DNA from: Lithospermum erythrorhizon
Taxonomy: Eukaryota; Streptophyta; Magnoliopsida; Boraginales; Boraginaceae
NCBI GenBank assembly: GCA_019722365.1
Contig: JADFUC010000696.1
Span: forward strand, 1 to 64,000
DNA: 64,000 bases
Reading direction: 5' to 3'
Under the pieces are notes generated by a model, which was not told where the DNA came from, did not search any database, and was given only the letters and a program-made list of their open reading frames with translations. Made by a program: the position numbers and the translations under genes. Within the stretch, counting starts at the first letter, position 1; each line of letters begins with the position of its first letter. Positions 47,735 through 59,700 of this stretch are shown here, one piece after another.

Positions 47735-48785
47735 ATGGCAATGCTAGAAGCTGCGCGTGTGCCTCTGAAAGGGTGGCAGAGGGCTGCTGTTTCAATCGGT
47801 GCATTCATCGGGGCGGCGCGTGATCCAGGCAGGGCAGATCTTGTTCATGCTCTTGCTGAGACTACTGGTCAGGGTGCTTTTGAGAAGACTCTTGAGAGAA
47901 TGAAGAACTGCCCTGAAGGCAGCGTGAGTTGCTTCTATATGAATGACTTCAGCTTCAACCTCTAGTTTATATTAACATACATAACTATAACTTTGAAGAG
48001 GCTCTCGTGTTAATAGTACAACAACCTTACCACTGTGATAAGTTGTTTCCGAATTCATCCAATAGTTGAAGAACAAACACTATCTACTACTTCACAATAG
48101 ATAAGAAGCGTAGTTAGTGTAATGATCCATTTTGATATATTCCTGTATATCCATAAGCAAGGGAATATAACATCTTCGACTAAATTTGACATGCAAAACT
48201 CGAATTTCTAGTTTGAGTTTTCGAATTATATTGAGATTGTCCTATAAGATGTTGTATTAACATGATCATATTTTTGTATTCAAGGAAATACTAAGGGATC
48301 GACCTCGGGTGATCTCGTCTACCGTCGAACATTTGTATGATATGCCTCCTAATACATTTGGAGGGACATATGCCAAGTTCATGGGGAAGAGAAATTTCTC
48401 TCCAGATGACAGAACTCCAGTGAGATTCTGCGATACTGATGATCTCGCCTACGTTGTCATGAGATCCCGTGAGGCGCATGATATATGGCACACATTGTTT
48501 AACCTCAACACCAACTTGATTGGTGAAACAGCATTGAAACTCATTGAATTCGAGCAGATGCAGATTCCCATGGGAGCTCTAGGTTTCGTTGCTGGATCAG
48601 CACGGTTGAATGAGAAACAAAGGAAGTTGTTCTTCTCACATTACTTCCCTTGGGCTGTCAAGGCTGGCTTGCAAGCCACAGATTTGATGTCTGTATACTA
48701 TGAGAAGTACTGGGAGGAAGATGTCGAAGAAGTTCGCAGGAAATGGGGGATCATTCCAGCTCCACCACCACCAAAGCAAGACTGA
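47735..48785 (+). CDS. COQ4: ubiquinone biosynthesis protein COQ4
   Basis: Two coding exons, 47,735-47,923 and 48,285-48,785 (AGC|gtgagt, attcaag|GAAATA, phase 0), give 229 residues, the usual plant length. COQ4 is a mitochondrial inner-membrane protein of the coenzyme Q complex; it acts on the ring C1 position and organises the other COQ proteins. Marks: [49 protein letters not shown] and [17 protein letters not shown], which holds the metal-binding HDxxH. This is followed 11 residues later by E in [23 protein letters not shown] and [19 protein letters not shown] come last. The start follows a probable 5' UTR intron acceptor (ttgaacag|agaaATG); the upstream ATG at 47,714 would lie in that intron. 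No obvious N-terminal transit peptide, as in plant homologues. Confidence 0.95.
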
Positions 48786-48954
48786 TTTACTGTCCTTTAT
48801 TTAGAGAAATGAACCATTAGTTCTTCTAAGGAGGATGAGATCAGATATCCCTTCTATATTGTATGCACATAGAGTTGCATGAATCGGTTCTGAATGAGTT
48901 TTGTACTCCATTTATCCGTCTTAATAGCAAGGAGAAGTATCTATGGTTATAGCC

Positions 48955-48960
48955 AATAAA
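48955..48960 (+). terminator. poly(A) signal of COQ4
   Basis: AATAAA lies 170 bp after the COQ4 stop, before an AT-rich stretch. The SP1L gene approaches from the other side, so the two 3' ends converge. Confidence 0.45.
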
Positions 48961-49270
48961 TGGAAGTGGAAATTACTCAATAAAAATTTACTTTTAGATT
49001 ATCCAGAAGTGAAAAATAGCAATGATCAATATTACACACTTGAATAGGTTTGTTGGTAGCAGATTCTCAGCTCTGAAAAAATGTTTATGCACCAAAATAA
49101 CTACTGTAAATAGTTCAGCAATACCTCCTTTCTAAGACTAATAAGCAGTACACTATGGTCTGTCTCATATCATCATGATCAAATTTCATTCCATAAAATG
49201 TAAAACAAATTATGCAACAGAAACTATAAAACTTCACAAACAACTAATCAATGATGCACATGTGGAGATG

Positions 49271-49875
49271 TTAATTTTCTCCGCTACCAAAGAGGTATCC
49301 TAGAGAAGATCCACCACCAGGGACAGCTTGGATTTTGGTTGACGGGCGATCCTGTAATGAGAATACATTATTTAAAAGAGCTGATTGTGAATTATTTGAG
49401 AAGCCACAAGAAAAATATTAAATGTAGCAAGCAATCTAAGCAAAGGTGGTATCTTAAAGTTTAACAAGTGAGATTCAAAACTGAGCCAAACTCAAGAAAA
49501 TTCAATCCTAAAACTCATTGAGGTCCTATCTACCATAGCCGATTTAATGTAATTAGTTAATTTAAGGCCAGCATCTACACAGAACTCAAATAATATGGAA
49601 ACCGATAGAAACAATACCGAGATATAATTGCAAGTGTTCTGCCCATCAGCTCTGAAGTGATTATTTGCAGCACTACTTTGAATGCCAGCAGGGATCTGCT
49701 TGCTACAATCTACTGACTGGGCGGCTTCGGGCTTGGCATTGGGACCTTTACTCACAGATTTAACATCATTTAAGGCACGCTTTGCCTCGTTCACAGTATT
49801 CGTAGAAGTCTCTCCACTTCCAAATAAATAACCTAATGAACTTTGTCCTCCACCAGCACTTACTCCACGCCCCAT
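49271..49875 (-). CDS. SP1L: SPIRAL1-like microtubule-associated protein
   Basis: Two exons on the minus strand, 49,875-49,618 and 49,351-49,271, with a GT-AG phase-0 intron (ATCTCG|gtattg, attacag|GATCGC), give 112 residues. SPIRAL1 proteins bind cortical microtubules at plus ends and control directional cell expansion. Both signature ends are present: MGRGVSAGGGQSSLGYLFGS at the N-terminus, and RPSTKIQAVPGGGSSLGYLF near the C-terminus. KQIPAGIQSS..NNHFRADGQN lies before the intron. The variable linker is Ala/Lys/Ser-rich, as usual. Nothing is missing. Convergent with COQ4. Confidence 0.95.
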
Positions 49876-50150
49876 TTCTATTGTTGTTGAAGGTTGAAGA
49901 AATTTTCTTCATGCCACTGTAAAACTTTCCTTCGTAGAGTGGCGTCGCGCGATGGAGCTCAGCGATATTTGTTAAACTGCGGGTAGTTCTTTGTAAGTGA
50001 CACTCATCGTGAAGTATAGGTCGATGGCGGTGTGATGATAGCGGTATCACGAGAATTTGAGGCGGTTTGAACTACAAGTTACCTATTTTAGGCGTTTTAC
50101 ATATGTTTTGTATCATGAAAATTAACATACTAAACAACCACAGAAAATAT
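49876..50150. other. upstream region of SP1L gene
   Basis: Should hold the SP1L 5' UTR and promoter, reading leftwards. No clear TATA box. The Copia remnant starts within a few hundred bases. Confidence 0.4.
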
Positions 50151-50416
50151 TATTGAATCGTCGTGATAATATTATGAGAACTTGTTATTGAGAATACTAA
50201 GTTATAAAGTATTACTCAATTGAAGGTGTTCTAACCCGATGAGTAATTGTAACAATTTTCCGGTTTAGTTTTAGTGGATTTCGTGACGACAGGATACCTT
50301 TCACATTGAGGGGGAACCTGTATAAATTTGTGTGTTGTTTATTTTCGCAATTTACTTCTGTCGTTAACATTGATTGCTTAGGTTTGGTGATTAGTTTAGG
50401 CCTATAATCACAACAA

Positions 50417-50427
50417 TTGGTATCGAG
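50417..50427 (+). other. primer-binding site of Copia remnant
   Basis: TTGGTATCGAG follows the LTR-like end CACAACAA. It differs slightly from the initiator-tRNA-Met complement usual for Copia elements (TGGTATCAGAGC). Confidence 0.6.
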
Positions 50428-50489
50428 TTGAGTTGTTGATTAAAATGAGATTGATAATAGAAGAAACGAAGGAGTAATAATAGCATCTT

Positions 50490-50960
50490 GTAGAAGCGGG
50501 ATAGAATTTACCGCGTTGGAAGATGAATATGGAGGATTATACGTATGGTAAAAATTTGAACAAGCCATTAGGTAACAGAAGTGGGAGAAGATGGATGGGA
50601 AGAATGGAAAGAGTTGGACCTGGCAGTGCTTAAGTGTGATCAGAATGTTTGTCGAGGAAAAGCGTAGTTCTTGTGTTGTGAGGAAGCTACAACGAAAGGT
50701 TTGATGAAGGCGTTGGCGAATGCATGTGAAGCCATCGACTATGACAAGGTACGGATAATGAAGCGGTTGTTTCTTGAGGATGGAAAATACTCCCGTAACT
50801 AGGCGCAGCCCAGCTTGATAATTTTAATAAATCAATTATCTCTTGTTCGGTGATTTAGGTGATGAGTTACAAGCGTTGATATTATTGGCATGCTGCCAAA
50901 TAGTTGAAGAATCGATAGGGGTTGCGATTAGTAGCTACAGCCAGGTAATGATAAGTTGGA
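50490..50960 (+). pseudogene. Copia gag (UBN2-type), broken
   Basis: Reading across frames: FTALEDEYGG, WEEWKELDLAVLKCDQNV, TKGLMKALANACEAIDYDKV, RIMKRLFLEDGKYS, LINQLSLV and GMLPNS. The order is that of Copia gag (W.KL, K..LMK.LF..K...G, LI.QL..VG, L..LP.S). At least six frame changes or stops. Confidence 0.65.
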
Positions 50961-51779
50961 GCTTAAGGTAGTGCGGGGGAGCCTTTGTTTATACGAGGAA
51001 GTGTGTAAAACCGATATGGAGAAAAAGGTTACGCATTAAGATGTAAAGCAGGTAGGAAGCCCAGAGACGAAGGTAACAGCAAGAATAAATGGAGGTCCAA
51101 AAGTCGAGAGGTAGAAGTAAGTGCAAATTTGGAGGGCGTCTTTGCAGGTCTTGGGGTGTGTGAGGCAGTCGCGTAGAGGAGGCAGAAAGCTACCGGAGGT
51201 CGGAACAACGACATAAATGAAATCAATTTTGTTGATAGTATGCGAGATCGCTACTCTTGTCGATTGATTGTTTGTTAATTCTTGGATCACGGATTTCGGT
51301 GCATCGTTTATACTGACACTGGGATATAATGGTGAATTATAGGAGATTATGGGAGCGGTTAAATGCTTGTTGTTGGTGAACAGCTAAATATTGACAGGTA
51401 TGAGATGTAAATCTAAAAGGCTGTCGAATGGTTACATAGAAATTGACAAAGGTGAGACATGTACCAAAGCTTGTAAAAAGCTTGATTTCTATTAGTTAGT
51501 AGATGGAGATGACTGTAGAACAACGTTAGGTGATGGCTGACTGAAGTAACGCGTGGAGGCGATGGCCCGTGGCTTGGGTCGATAGATGCTTTGTGCACTT
51601 CTTGGAGGTTCACGAAATGTAATAGGCTATTTGTTGGAGGTTACGAGAAGACGAAGTTGTAGCCTTGATCGTCAAAGGTCAGCATGAGTGAAAAGGGATG
51701 GGAAATTGCAGTCTCGAACAATTTAATACGAATTGAGTACGGTGATCATTATATCTGCATGGGAGGCGTATCTTTGGGA

Positions 51780-52305
51780 AAGTAAAAGAAGGTCGGTTTT
51801 GTTAAGCGGGGTTAAGCAGTTTGATGAGGCTGATTAGTTAGTAGCGGATATATGGGGACTGCGCGGTTGGTTACGTGGGAGGTTCGTTATATTGTAACCT
51901 TTATTGATGATGCAACTAGGAAGGTTTGGGTTTATTTCATGAAGCTTATGAAATATGAGGGTTTATAGGTCTTTAAGAGCTGAAGGTATGGTTGAGAAGC
52001 AGGCTGTGAAAGTGAAGTGTTTGAGATCGGATAATGGGGTGGGCTATCTTGATAGTGATTTGAGCAATGCGTGGCGAGGAAATGGGATCGAATGCGAGAG
52101 ACTATTCAAGAACACCCCTGACGAGCGGGTAGCTAAGAGGATGAGCGAGCGTTAAATGAGCGTGCTCGGAGTATGAGTCACGTGGATTACCTCGGGCGTT
52201 ACAGGCGTCTGTCCAATCTTGTAGCCTTCTTGATTAATAGATGACCCTCGGTCCTCACAGAGTTTAAAATTCTGAAATTTGGAGTTGAAGAAGGTAAAAC
52301 TTTAT
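51780..52305 (+). pseudogene. Copia integrase, broken
   Basis: ADIWGLRGW near 51,848 corresponds to the D of the DDE core. Then come FIDDATRKVWVYFMK across frames (51,900-51,945), VKVKCLRSDNGVGYLDSDLS at 52,007-52,066 with the second catalytic Asp, NGIECER, ERVAKRMSERXXNERARSM near 52,120-52,170, and FLINR.PSV..EFKI near 52,230. This is a standard Tnt1-like integrase path, decayed. Confidence 0.75.
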
Positions 52306-52320
52306 CAGCTAGAAAAATGG
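52306..52320 (+). repeat. candidate left terminus of CACTA-type element
   Basis: CAGCTAGAAAAATGG, followed by TAAAATGTGACATAA. It compares with CACTATAAAGATAAG..TGTGACGC, the reverse complement of 56,707 leftwards. One inserted base separates it from CACTAGAAAAA. Confidence 0.45.
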
Positions 52321-52329
52321 TAAAATGTG

Positions 52330-53560
52330 ACATAATTATAAATTGTCACACAAATGTCGCGGCTTGACATTACTATAACGATACACCAGAATAATAAAAA
52401 CCCGCAAAAATTTCGGGTAAAAAGTCTTGGCGATATCATTGACATTTGTGTGGCATAATAGTTTCCCGGCAAAATACTATGACATTATTGCGGCATAATA
52501 ATTGGCTAGAAAACATCATCATAAAAAACGTCCTTGGAGAGTTTTTTGCGAGGTAAGCAACGATGCTGCTTAAAAGCGTCGCGTCTCTTTTAAGATGAAC
52601 AATAGCCATTTGAAGCGTCACGGGTTTAATAGCAGGTATGATGACATAATTATGAGGTTTACATATTATCTTACAAATTACAGTTGAGAAATCTAATTCT
52701 TTTATGCATGCGTAATTGTGGTAAACTAAATTCAACATTATTTATTCTTTTAACTACGTATGTCGTTAGTGTGGCGTTATGTATAATTAAGCAACACTAA
52801 TGACATAATTTTTATAATTTATCATATTAATATTAACTAATTTATCATTTTCTTAGAATGTGACATTTGTAAGAGACGGTAGATTTTACTTGAATAAAAT
52901 TTAAATTATTTATGAAATAATTTAATAGTTTGTGTCGTGTATGGCGTTTAATAATTATTTACTCATAAATTTCAAATTAACTTTTATTTAACTTAATATT
53001 CCTCATGCTCGATATTAACTAAATTTTTAATTTAAAGTACTTTTTCCTAAAACTTAGATAATATTGACATTTGTATGACATTAGATTAAATGTAATAAAC
53101 ATTTAAATTATTTATAAAATTAATTAAATTATTTGTCTCATTAATATGACGTTGTGTTAATAATTTATTCATAAATTTCATTTGATAAACAATTTTTATA
53201 TCAATTATGATATTAATTATGATATAATTTTCTAATGTAGCGGTTACGTGACGTTTAAATTAAATTAATTTTCTAATGTGGCCGGTTACGTGACGTTTGG
53301 TAAATATTTTTGTCAGCCAATTCAAATTATTAATGTTTATTTCTAATGTGGCATGTTTGTGGCGATTGCAATTTTAATTAGCAATATCAATTATGATATT
53401 AATTTCAAATTGCTTTTAATCGACAATTTTATATCAATATTTAAATTAAACTAATATTTCTTCTAATGTGGCGGTTATGTGGCGTTACAAATATTCTAAT
53501 TAAATTAATATCTCGGTATATGTAGCATATATGTCAAAGATTCAGAACCTTTCGTTATTC
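52330..53560 (+). repeat. CACTA-like subterminal motif field, direct orientation
   Basis: Many copies of forms of ATGTGGCGGTTATGTGGCGTT, ATTGACATTTGTGTGGC, TTACGTGACGTTT and TAATGTGGCATGTTTGTGGCG, spaced 40-130 bp in AT-rich DNA. Examples lie near 52,445, 52,770, 52,935, 53,150, 53,240, 53,280, 53,350 and 53,470. Almost all read in the same direction. No open frame. Confidence 0.7.
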
Positions 53561-53599
53561 ATTAACATAAAATTAAAAAATGAAAAAAAATACACCATA

Positions 53600-54480
53600 A
53601 TTTATTCAACCTTAAAGTCTACATAATTATTCAAACATTAAAAGTCTCGATAAGGTATTAGGTTCTAACAGCATAAAACCGAGACCACAAATTGAGACAG
53701 AAAGGGAGATAATCGTACGTCAGGATCTTCTGAAATTCATGATACATTTAGAAATCCATGGCTTCTCCCACATATAATGTTGTTTGCTTATAAATTCCGA
53801 CCACCCGTCGGTAAACAATAATTTTAGTGTTGCCGTTATTCTCGGCATTGCGTTTAGTCTTAGCGTAAAACTCTATAAAACTTTCAATTTGCAAATTCGC
53901 ACATAGTTAGAAACGGCCTTGCCATTTCTGGTAAATCTTCGGGTATTTCTGTTCATCAGCGACATAATAATATATATATTAATAACTACCTGAAAAATTA
54001 AAGTAATTATATAAAAAAAAAAGTACATATATTTACAAATCGAGGACTTGTAAGGATTGCCGATAAGCATTCTATAAAACTATCAAGCTTAAAGGGTTCA
54101 AGGTCATCACTTGGAGGCATTTTGGGAGAAATTTTGTGATTGTGAAAAAAATGGATTGTGAAATCTGATTATGGAATATCTAATTTATAATGGAAAAAAT
54201 GTCAATAAGCATCAGCATACATACATTACATTAACTAATTTAATGCATGCTCTAGCTTCGATGCATGCAGTTACACCTAACATATTTATTAAGTTTGAGC
54301 GTTAATTTGAATCAGTATGACATGTTTTGCGGCGTTCGTACATATAAATAAGATTTCATAATATTAGAAAAGTGAATTAAAAATATTTATCTAAAAAAAT
54401 TCCTATATGACATTTTTGATACGTTTAACATAATAAATGTATACATGTCATCTCTTAAAATATTCTAAATTTAATCAAAG
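53600..54480. other. AT-rich section inside CACTA-type region
   Basis: Mostly non-coding. The minus strand has a 65-codon open stretch (53,873-54,070) of low complexity. No recognised gene. Confidence 0.4.
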
Positions 54481-54499
54481 GATATTAATTATTTATTTA

Positions 54500-55000
54500 A
54501 TATTAATAGTGTAGCGTTTTTATGGCGCATTGAATATTATTATATTTTATAAATTAGTATTTAATATTATGTGTAATGACGTTATTATGGCGATATTATT
54601 ATTATATCGGTTAATTATTTATTTAATATTAATAGTGTGACGTTATTATGGCGTGTCTAATATTATTATATTTTATAAATTAATTAATTAATATTAAGTG
54701 TGTGACGTTATTATGGCGTACATATTATTATTATATCGATTTAATTATTTATCTAATATTAATAGTGTGACGTTTTTATGGCGTGGTTAATATTATTATA
54801 TTTTATAAATTAATTAATTAATATTAAGTGTGTGACGTTATTATGGCGTGTATATTATTATTAATTATTTATTTAATATTAATAGTGTGACGTTTTATGG
54901 GCGTTGAATATTATTATATTTTATAAATTAATTATTTAATATTAAGTGTTAGCGTTATTATGGCGTTATATTATTATTATATCGATTTAATTATTTTATG
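54500..55000 (+). repeat. tandem array of TGTGACGTTATTATGGCGT units
   Basis: Eight copies of GTGTGACGTTATTATGGCGT or near forms begin near 54,508, 54,571, 54,636, 54,699, 54,766, 54,829, 54,885 and 54,947. The period is thus about 62-66 bp. Spacers alternate between two AT-only types (TATTATATTTTATAAATTAA and TATTATTATATCGATTTAAT), so the true unit is a dimer of about 130 bp. Confidence 0.88.
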
Positions 55001-55009
55001 TAATATTAA

Positions 55010-55225
55010 TAGGTTAATGTATTACATTAGTAGATTAGTAGATTTCGAATATGTCTAGATTAGTACATTAGTATTACATTAGTACATTAGTATTACATTA
55101 GTATATTGGAAATCGTTAGTACTAGTACATTAGTACATTAGTATAATATTAGTATATTAGTACATTAGTATAATATTAGTACATTAGTTCATGCATTAAC
55201 ATAGGATTAATGTATTACATTAATG
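55010..55225 (+). repeat. ATTAGTAC/ATTAGTAT microsatellite-like array
   Basis: About 20 copies of words such as TACATTAGTA, TATTACATTAGTA and TATAATATTAGTA. It follows directly on the 65-bp array. Non-coding. Confidence 0.8.
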
Positions 55226-55439
55226 AATTCGAATAATATACTTTCATGCACATCCGTTGTAATAAAGGATTTAATGAAGGCAAAATTACTAGATGGTTAT
55301 TATCCATTATGTCTTCACTTTTTGTTCTCGAAGTCTCGGCAATCATTATTTCTTTTAATGGCGAGAGTGTTGTTGAGTTCCACATCGGGAGTCACTCTTT
55401 CATGGCGAGTGTTTATTACATATCTTGATTTCATAATAT

Positions 55440-56707
55440 TCTAAAAAGTGATAAAAATATTTATCCAAAAAAAAAGTACAATATGATATTTACGTGGCGT
55501 TTCTAAAATATAAATTTACAAAGCGTCACATTCTTTAAAAAAAATACATATAAAAATATTTTAAAATATTCTGAAAAGTAATTAAAAGATATTCATTACA
55601 TCGTCTCATACACGTCGCACGATGAGTATATTCAAAATTTACGTTTTGTATTTATCTAAAAAAATAATCTATGACATTTGTGTGACGTTTGGTAATATGT
55701 ATGTCTTATACATGTCATACTCTTAAAATATTCTAAAAAATTTAATTGATTCGTCTATAAATATTTTAAGCGACACGTTTCTAAGCGTCACATAATTGAA
55801 AGTATATTTTTAAATTGATTAAAAAGATAATGAATTCATCTGTAAATATTTATCTAAAAAAATTACATGATATGACATGTTTGTGACGTTTGATAATTCT
55901 TATTAAAGTATCGTCACTATGACTTTTAAAAATACTCTTTTGAAAAATACATATATAAATAGATTTAAAATATTACGAATAATGTTATTTTCTTTTATTT
56001 ATTAAATAAATTATGTATAAATCATAATAATTATTTTGATATAAAATAATTAACTAATTAACATGTATTAAATACAAAAAGAAGAAACTTGAGAATTTAT
56101 CATTGCAAAACAAATTTATCCAATAACATAATGAGTGTGCGTTAACATAGAGGGATTAATGTATTACGTTAGTAGACAAAATGTCTGAATAAGATTCCGG
56201 ATATAACTAAAACAAGAATCTTATTTAATTTTTCCGATTAGCTATTTCATTTCCATTTGTACATTTTTTAGAAGACCCAGATAATTGTCTTCTACAATAA
56301 ATTCTGACGGGATCCTTCCGTTTGCGGCGTTCACTGACCAAAAAGTTGACCTCGGACATTTCTGAATCGGCGACCACCATTCTTCCTTGAAGTGATTGGA
56401 TGACAAACTAATCAACGACACTTAACTATTTCATTTCACATGCCCTCAAAGTTGGAAGAGTTTGACTTTGAGACATTTTGAGAGTAATAAGATGTTTGAA
56501 TAGTTAAATGAAAGAAGAAAAATCAAAGTTAGTATGCTTTAAATAGAGAAGCTTTCTCTGGCTTGGGGGAAAAATGAAATTCAAATGCAGTGACATGTGT
56601 ATGACGTTAAGTAATATTTATTTATAATTTGTCTATTTAGCCTTCGTACCATAGAAGCGTCATACATGTACGCCATAGAAAGCGTCACAGGACTTATCTT
56701 TATAGTG
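55440..56707. repeat. CACTA-like motif field with inverted copies
   Basis: The motif now occurs in both directions. Direct: TTTACGTGGCGTTT (55,491), TGTGTGACGTTTGG (55,680), TTTGTGACGTTTGA (55,880). Inverted: AAAGCGTCACATTC (55,520), TAAGCGTCACATAA (55,780), GAAGCGTCATAC (56,655), GAAAGCGTCACAGG (56,678). The last copies lead to TTTATAGTG at 56,707. This fits the opposite subterminal half of a CACTA-type element. Confidence 0.65.
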
Positions 56708-59700
56708 GTGAAACCAATTCCTGAAACCAAAACCCCTTGAATTAAATTATTTCCCACTCACTTTAGCCGCCGTACCAACCTGACCTTGTAGCCGCCCGTA
56801 CCAACTGGCCGCCTCGCTCCTGTACGTGACACTGGCCTTGTGACCCACAGCCTTGGCTTAGCCGACTCCCACTCTTTAACTGTATGCCTTGAACCCTCCC
56901 TTGCCCGTGCCAGTCGCCTCCCCTTATTGTCGGCCTTCTGACACCACTCCGAAAGGTGACACGTTATCTTAAGGAGTCAACTATGGCCTATACATGTAGT
57001 TTTTTTGTGTTGTAAATTTATATGAGAGTAATGCGTATTGATTTATTGTAAGTATATGTTTCTTGAATTGCTTGACTTAACGTTTGACTTTTTTGTGTTG
57101 TAAATCTAATTTTGAAAAATATGTTTGTTATTTATTTGTTTTTGAAAGGAGTAAAGAAAGGAGTTTGTGTAAATATGTTTGTTATTTATTTGTTTGAAAA
57201 AAATAAATATTTGATTTTTATTTGATTTTAGTAATCGATTTTCATTTTGATTTTGTAAATATGTTAATGTATTAAGTATCTGATTTAGTTTGCATTTAGG
57301 GCAAAAAAGTTTGCATTTTAGTTTGCTAACGTTTTCAAAAAGGTGGTGTGTTTTTCGAAGTTTGTAGATGCGTTGTAGAAAAGGAGGTAAGCGGGATAGA
57401 GTGTGGGAGGCACATATGGAAATCTTTAGTGCAGATATAAATGGAACAACATAAAAGGGCAGGAATTAAGTGGTAAACATTTGAAAGGCGTTGATAGAGC
57501 GATATACAAATCTGTGATCATGATCCCAGTGATCGGCGCTTACTTGTCCTACCGCTGTTAAGTAACCGTCATCGATGGATCAAATATTGCGAGGAATGCG
57601 GCGAGGCAAATGTTGAGACCTTTATGAGGAATAGTATCATTCTTTGAAATTGATACTCAGTATATCTTGAGATAGATACTTATTTAGATAGTGATCGAGG
57701 AGGTGGGAAGCCATAAATGTACATGGTCTTGATTGGCTTCAGAAAGAGGATGAGATGCCGGAAGAGCAAACATGTCGTCAATCGCCATGGCTTGATTACG
57801 TAGTTGTGATTGAGGTTTGAAAAACTAGCATGTACCTCGAGGACATACCCGGACATGTAACTCGCTCCCGGCCGAGAATAAACCGAGCGTATCATTCACA
57901 TGGGGCGGTAAGTATTCCAAATAATAATTACGTATAATGCTTATTATCTATAAATATGTATACGTATATTGAATCGATTTAGTAGAATTATCTTTGTACA
58001 TTTTAATACATATGTAGAGTATACTATGTTGTTGAATTTTTGTTTAATTGAAATGTTAAGGTTGATCGGTGAACAAGTGTCTATTTGGTTTCTTGGGAAA
58101 TGTGATTTGAGTGGGTGAAATGTTGGGGCAGTGGAAGAACATTGATTCGGTGGTCTGGGCGTTTGTGGAATAAGCTTGAGGAGTTAGTGTTTTTACAGTG
58201 GCATTTATGTTATTTGTGAGATGTGGATTGTTAACTAACAGTATTATTTTATTTATAGAATTACTTTGATTTGGAGTTGATAAATCGGTGTGAAGCATAC
58301 ATTCTCATGACAACCACCTCTGCAGTACGAGAAAAGAGCTATTGGTGCGGTGAAGAGAAGCTACGTGTTAACAAGGCCGGATGATGTGAGGGACTTGATT
58401 GGCAAACTTGAAAACGTGGATCTGAAACTCAAGGCATTTGGGATTCCTTTGTTGAATCTTAGACGACGAAGAAGCGTTGCAACGATTCGAGAAAGTGCGA
58501 AGAAGAGTCGAGGCGACAAAGCGCGGAGAACATGGGTTGAAATGTCGATGCGAAAAACCCGAATGAGAATTGATAAGTTTGATTCTTATGTATTTAAATT
58601 TGTTAATTTGTTGGTTCGATTCTTTTGTAAAGTTTGATTTAATGTTTATCTTTCTGAGAAGAAAAAACGGGGGATTCGACCACTATAGTTGAAATTCTTC
58701 TCGAGCAAAAAATCGTAAGAGAAGAACTCTATCTGGGGGAGTCTGCTGACGTTCGTAACCAAAATTTCAAATAGCTTGGGTATTCTCTTTGTTCTCTTTA
58801 CTATTTTAAATGTTTACTATTTACTGAGTATAGTAGTCAATTGTGTTGTTAGTATGTTGAAGTTATTCTTGTTCTTTGTTTGTTTAATTGAGGCTGTATG
58901 TATGTATGTATGAAGGGGCTGTATGTTCGTTAGAAATTTGTTTTGTGAGAAATTTGTTTTGTGCGTATGTTCTTGTTCTTGGTGTATTCAAATTTTCTTG
59001 TTTGATGAGAACTGAGTGAAGCTATTTGAAGCTGTTCAATTTTGTTTTGTGCGTATGTTTAATGCTTGTTTGAAGCTGTTTAGTGAGGGTACATTTAGTG
59101 AAGCTGTTTGAGAGAAGGCATTTAGTGAAATTGTTAGTGAAGCCATTTAGTGAAATTTTGTTTTGTGCGTATTGAGGGAATTTTGTTTTATTAGCGTATG
59201 TTTCACTTTGCTTGCGAGTATGTTGAAATGTTTACGGATTCGAAATTTGTTTGAGCTATTTCTTGTTTGTATTCAAATGTTTACATGGGCGAGTAAGTAT
59301 CATTACATTAATGATGCGTTGAAGTTGTTTGAGCTGTTTGTTGTTTAAATACTGTTAAATGTATTCGTTGCTAGTGGAATAGCTGTTTTAAAGCGTTTTG
59401 TCTTGTTCCCCGATTTTAGCTTATAAATAATATATATGTGCAGGAAAAGTATGTGTTGATGTTCAAGGCTGGGTATGGGGAGGAGATGGACCCAACGAAA
59501 TACCGACCCGATATGCATATATGGGATACAATCGAGGAAGTGGACGATGGTCGGAGAAATTCGGCGTTTGGGGTTTGACACTAATTTTCGGTCGGCAAAC
59601 TATAACTCGGCTTCCCTCAGTCTCCTTTTCCCGATAAATATCATGGTGGAAATTTGTCGAATAAAGGCTAGATGAAGAAATTCAAAGTGGAAGTCTACAG

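Larger units (their letters stand above)
50150..52305 (+). mobile_element. Copia remnant, cut by CACTA-type DNA
   Basis: In order: a Copia LTR end finishing in CACAACAA at 50,416; a primer-binding-like TTGGTATCGAG at 50,417-50,427 (consensus TTGGTATCAGAGC); gag, protease-like sequence and integrase. Similarity stops near 52,305, inside the integrase C-terminal region, where CACTA-type sequence begins. RT, RNase H and the 3' LTR are not in the window. All frames are heavily broken. The left boundary of the LTR is uncertain. Confidence 0.75.

Noticed and set aside
58680..58700. CACTATAGTTGAAATTC as another CACTA terminus
   Set aside because: It is followed by no TGTGACG motifs nearby and has no inverted partner that I can find.
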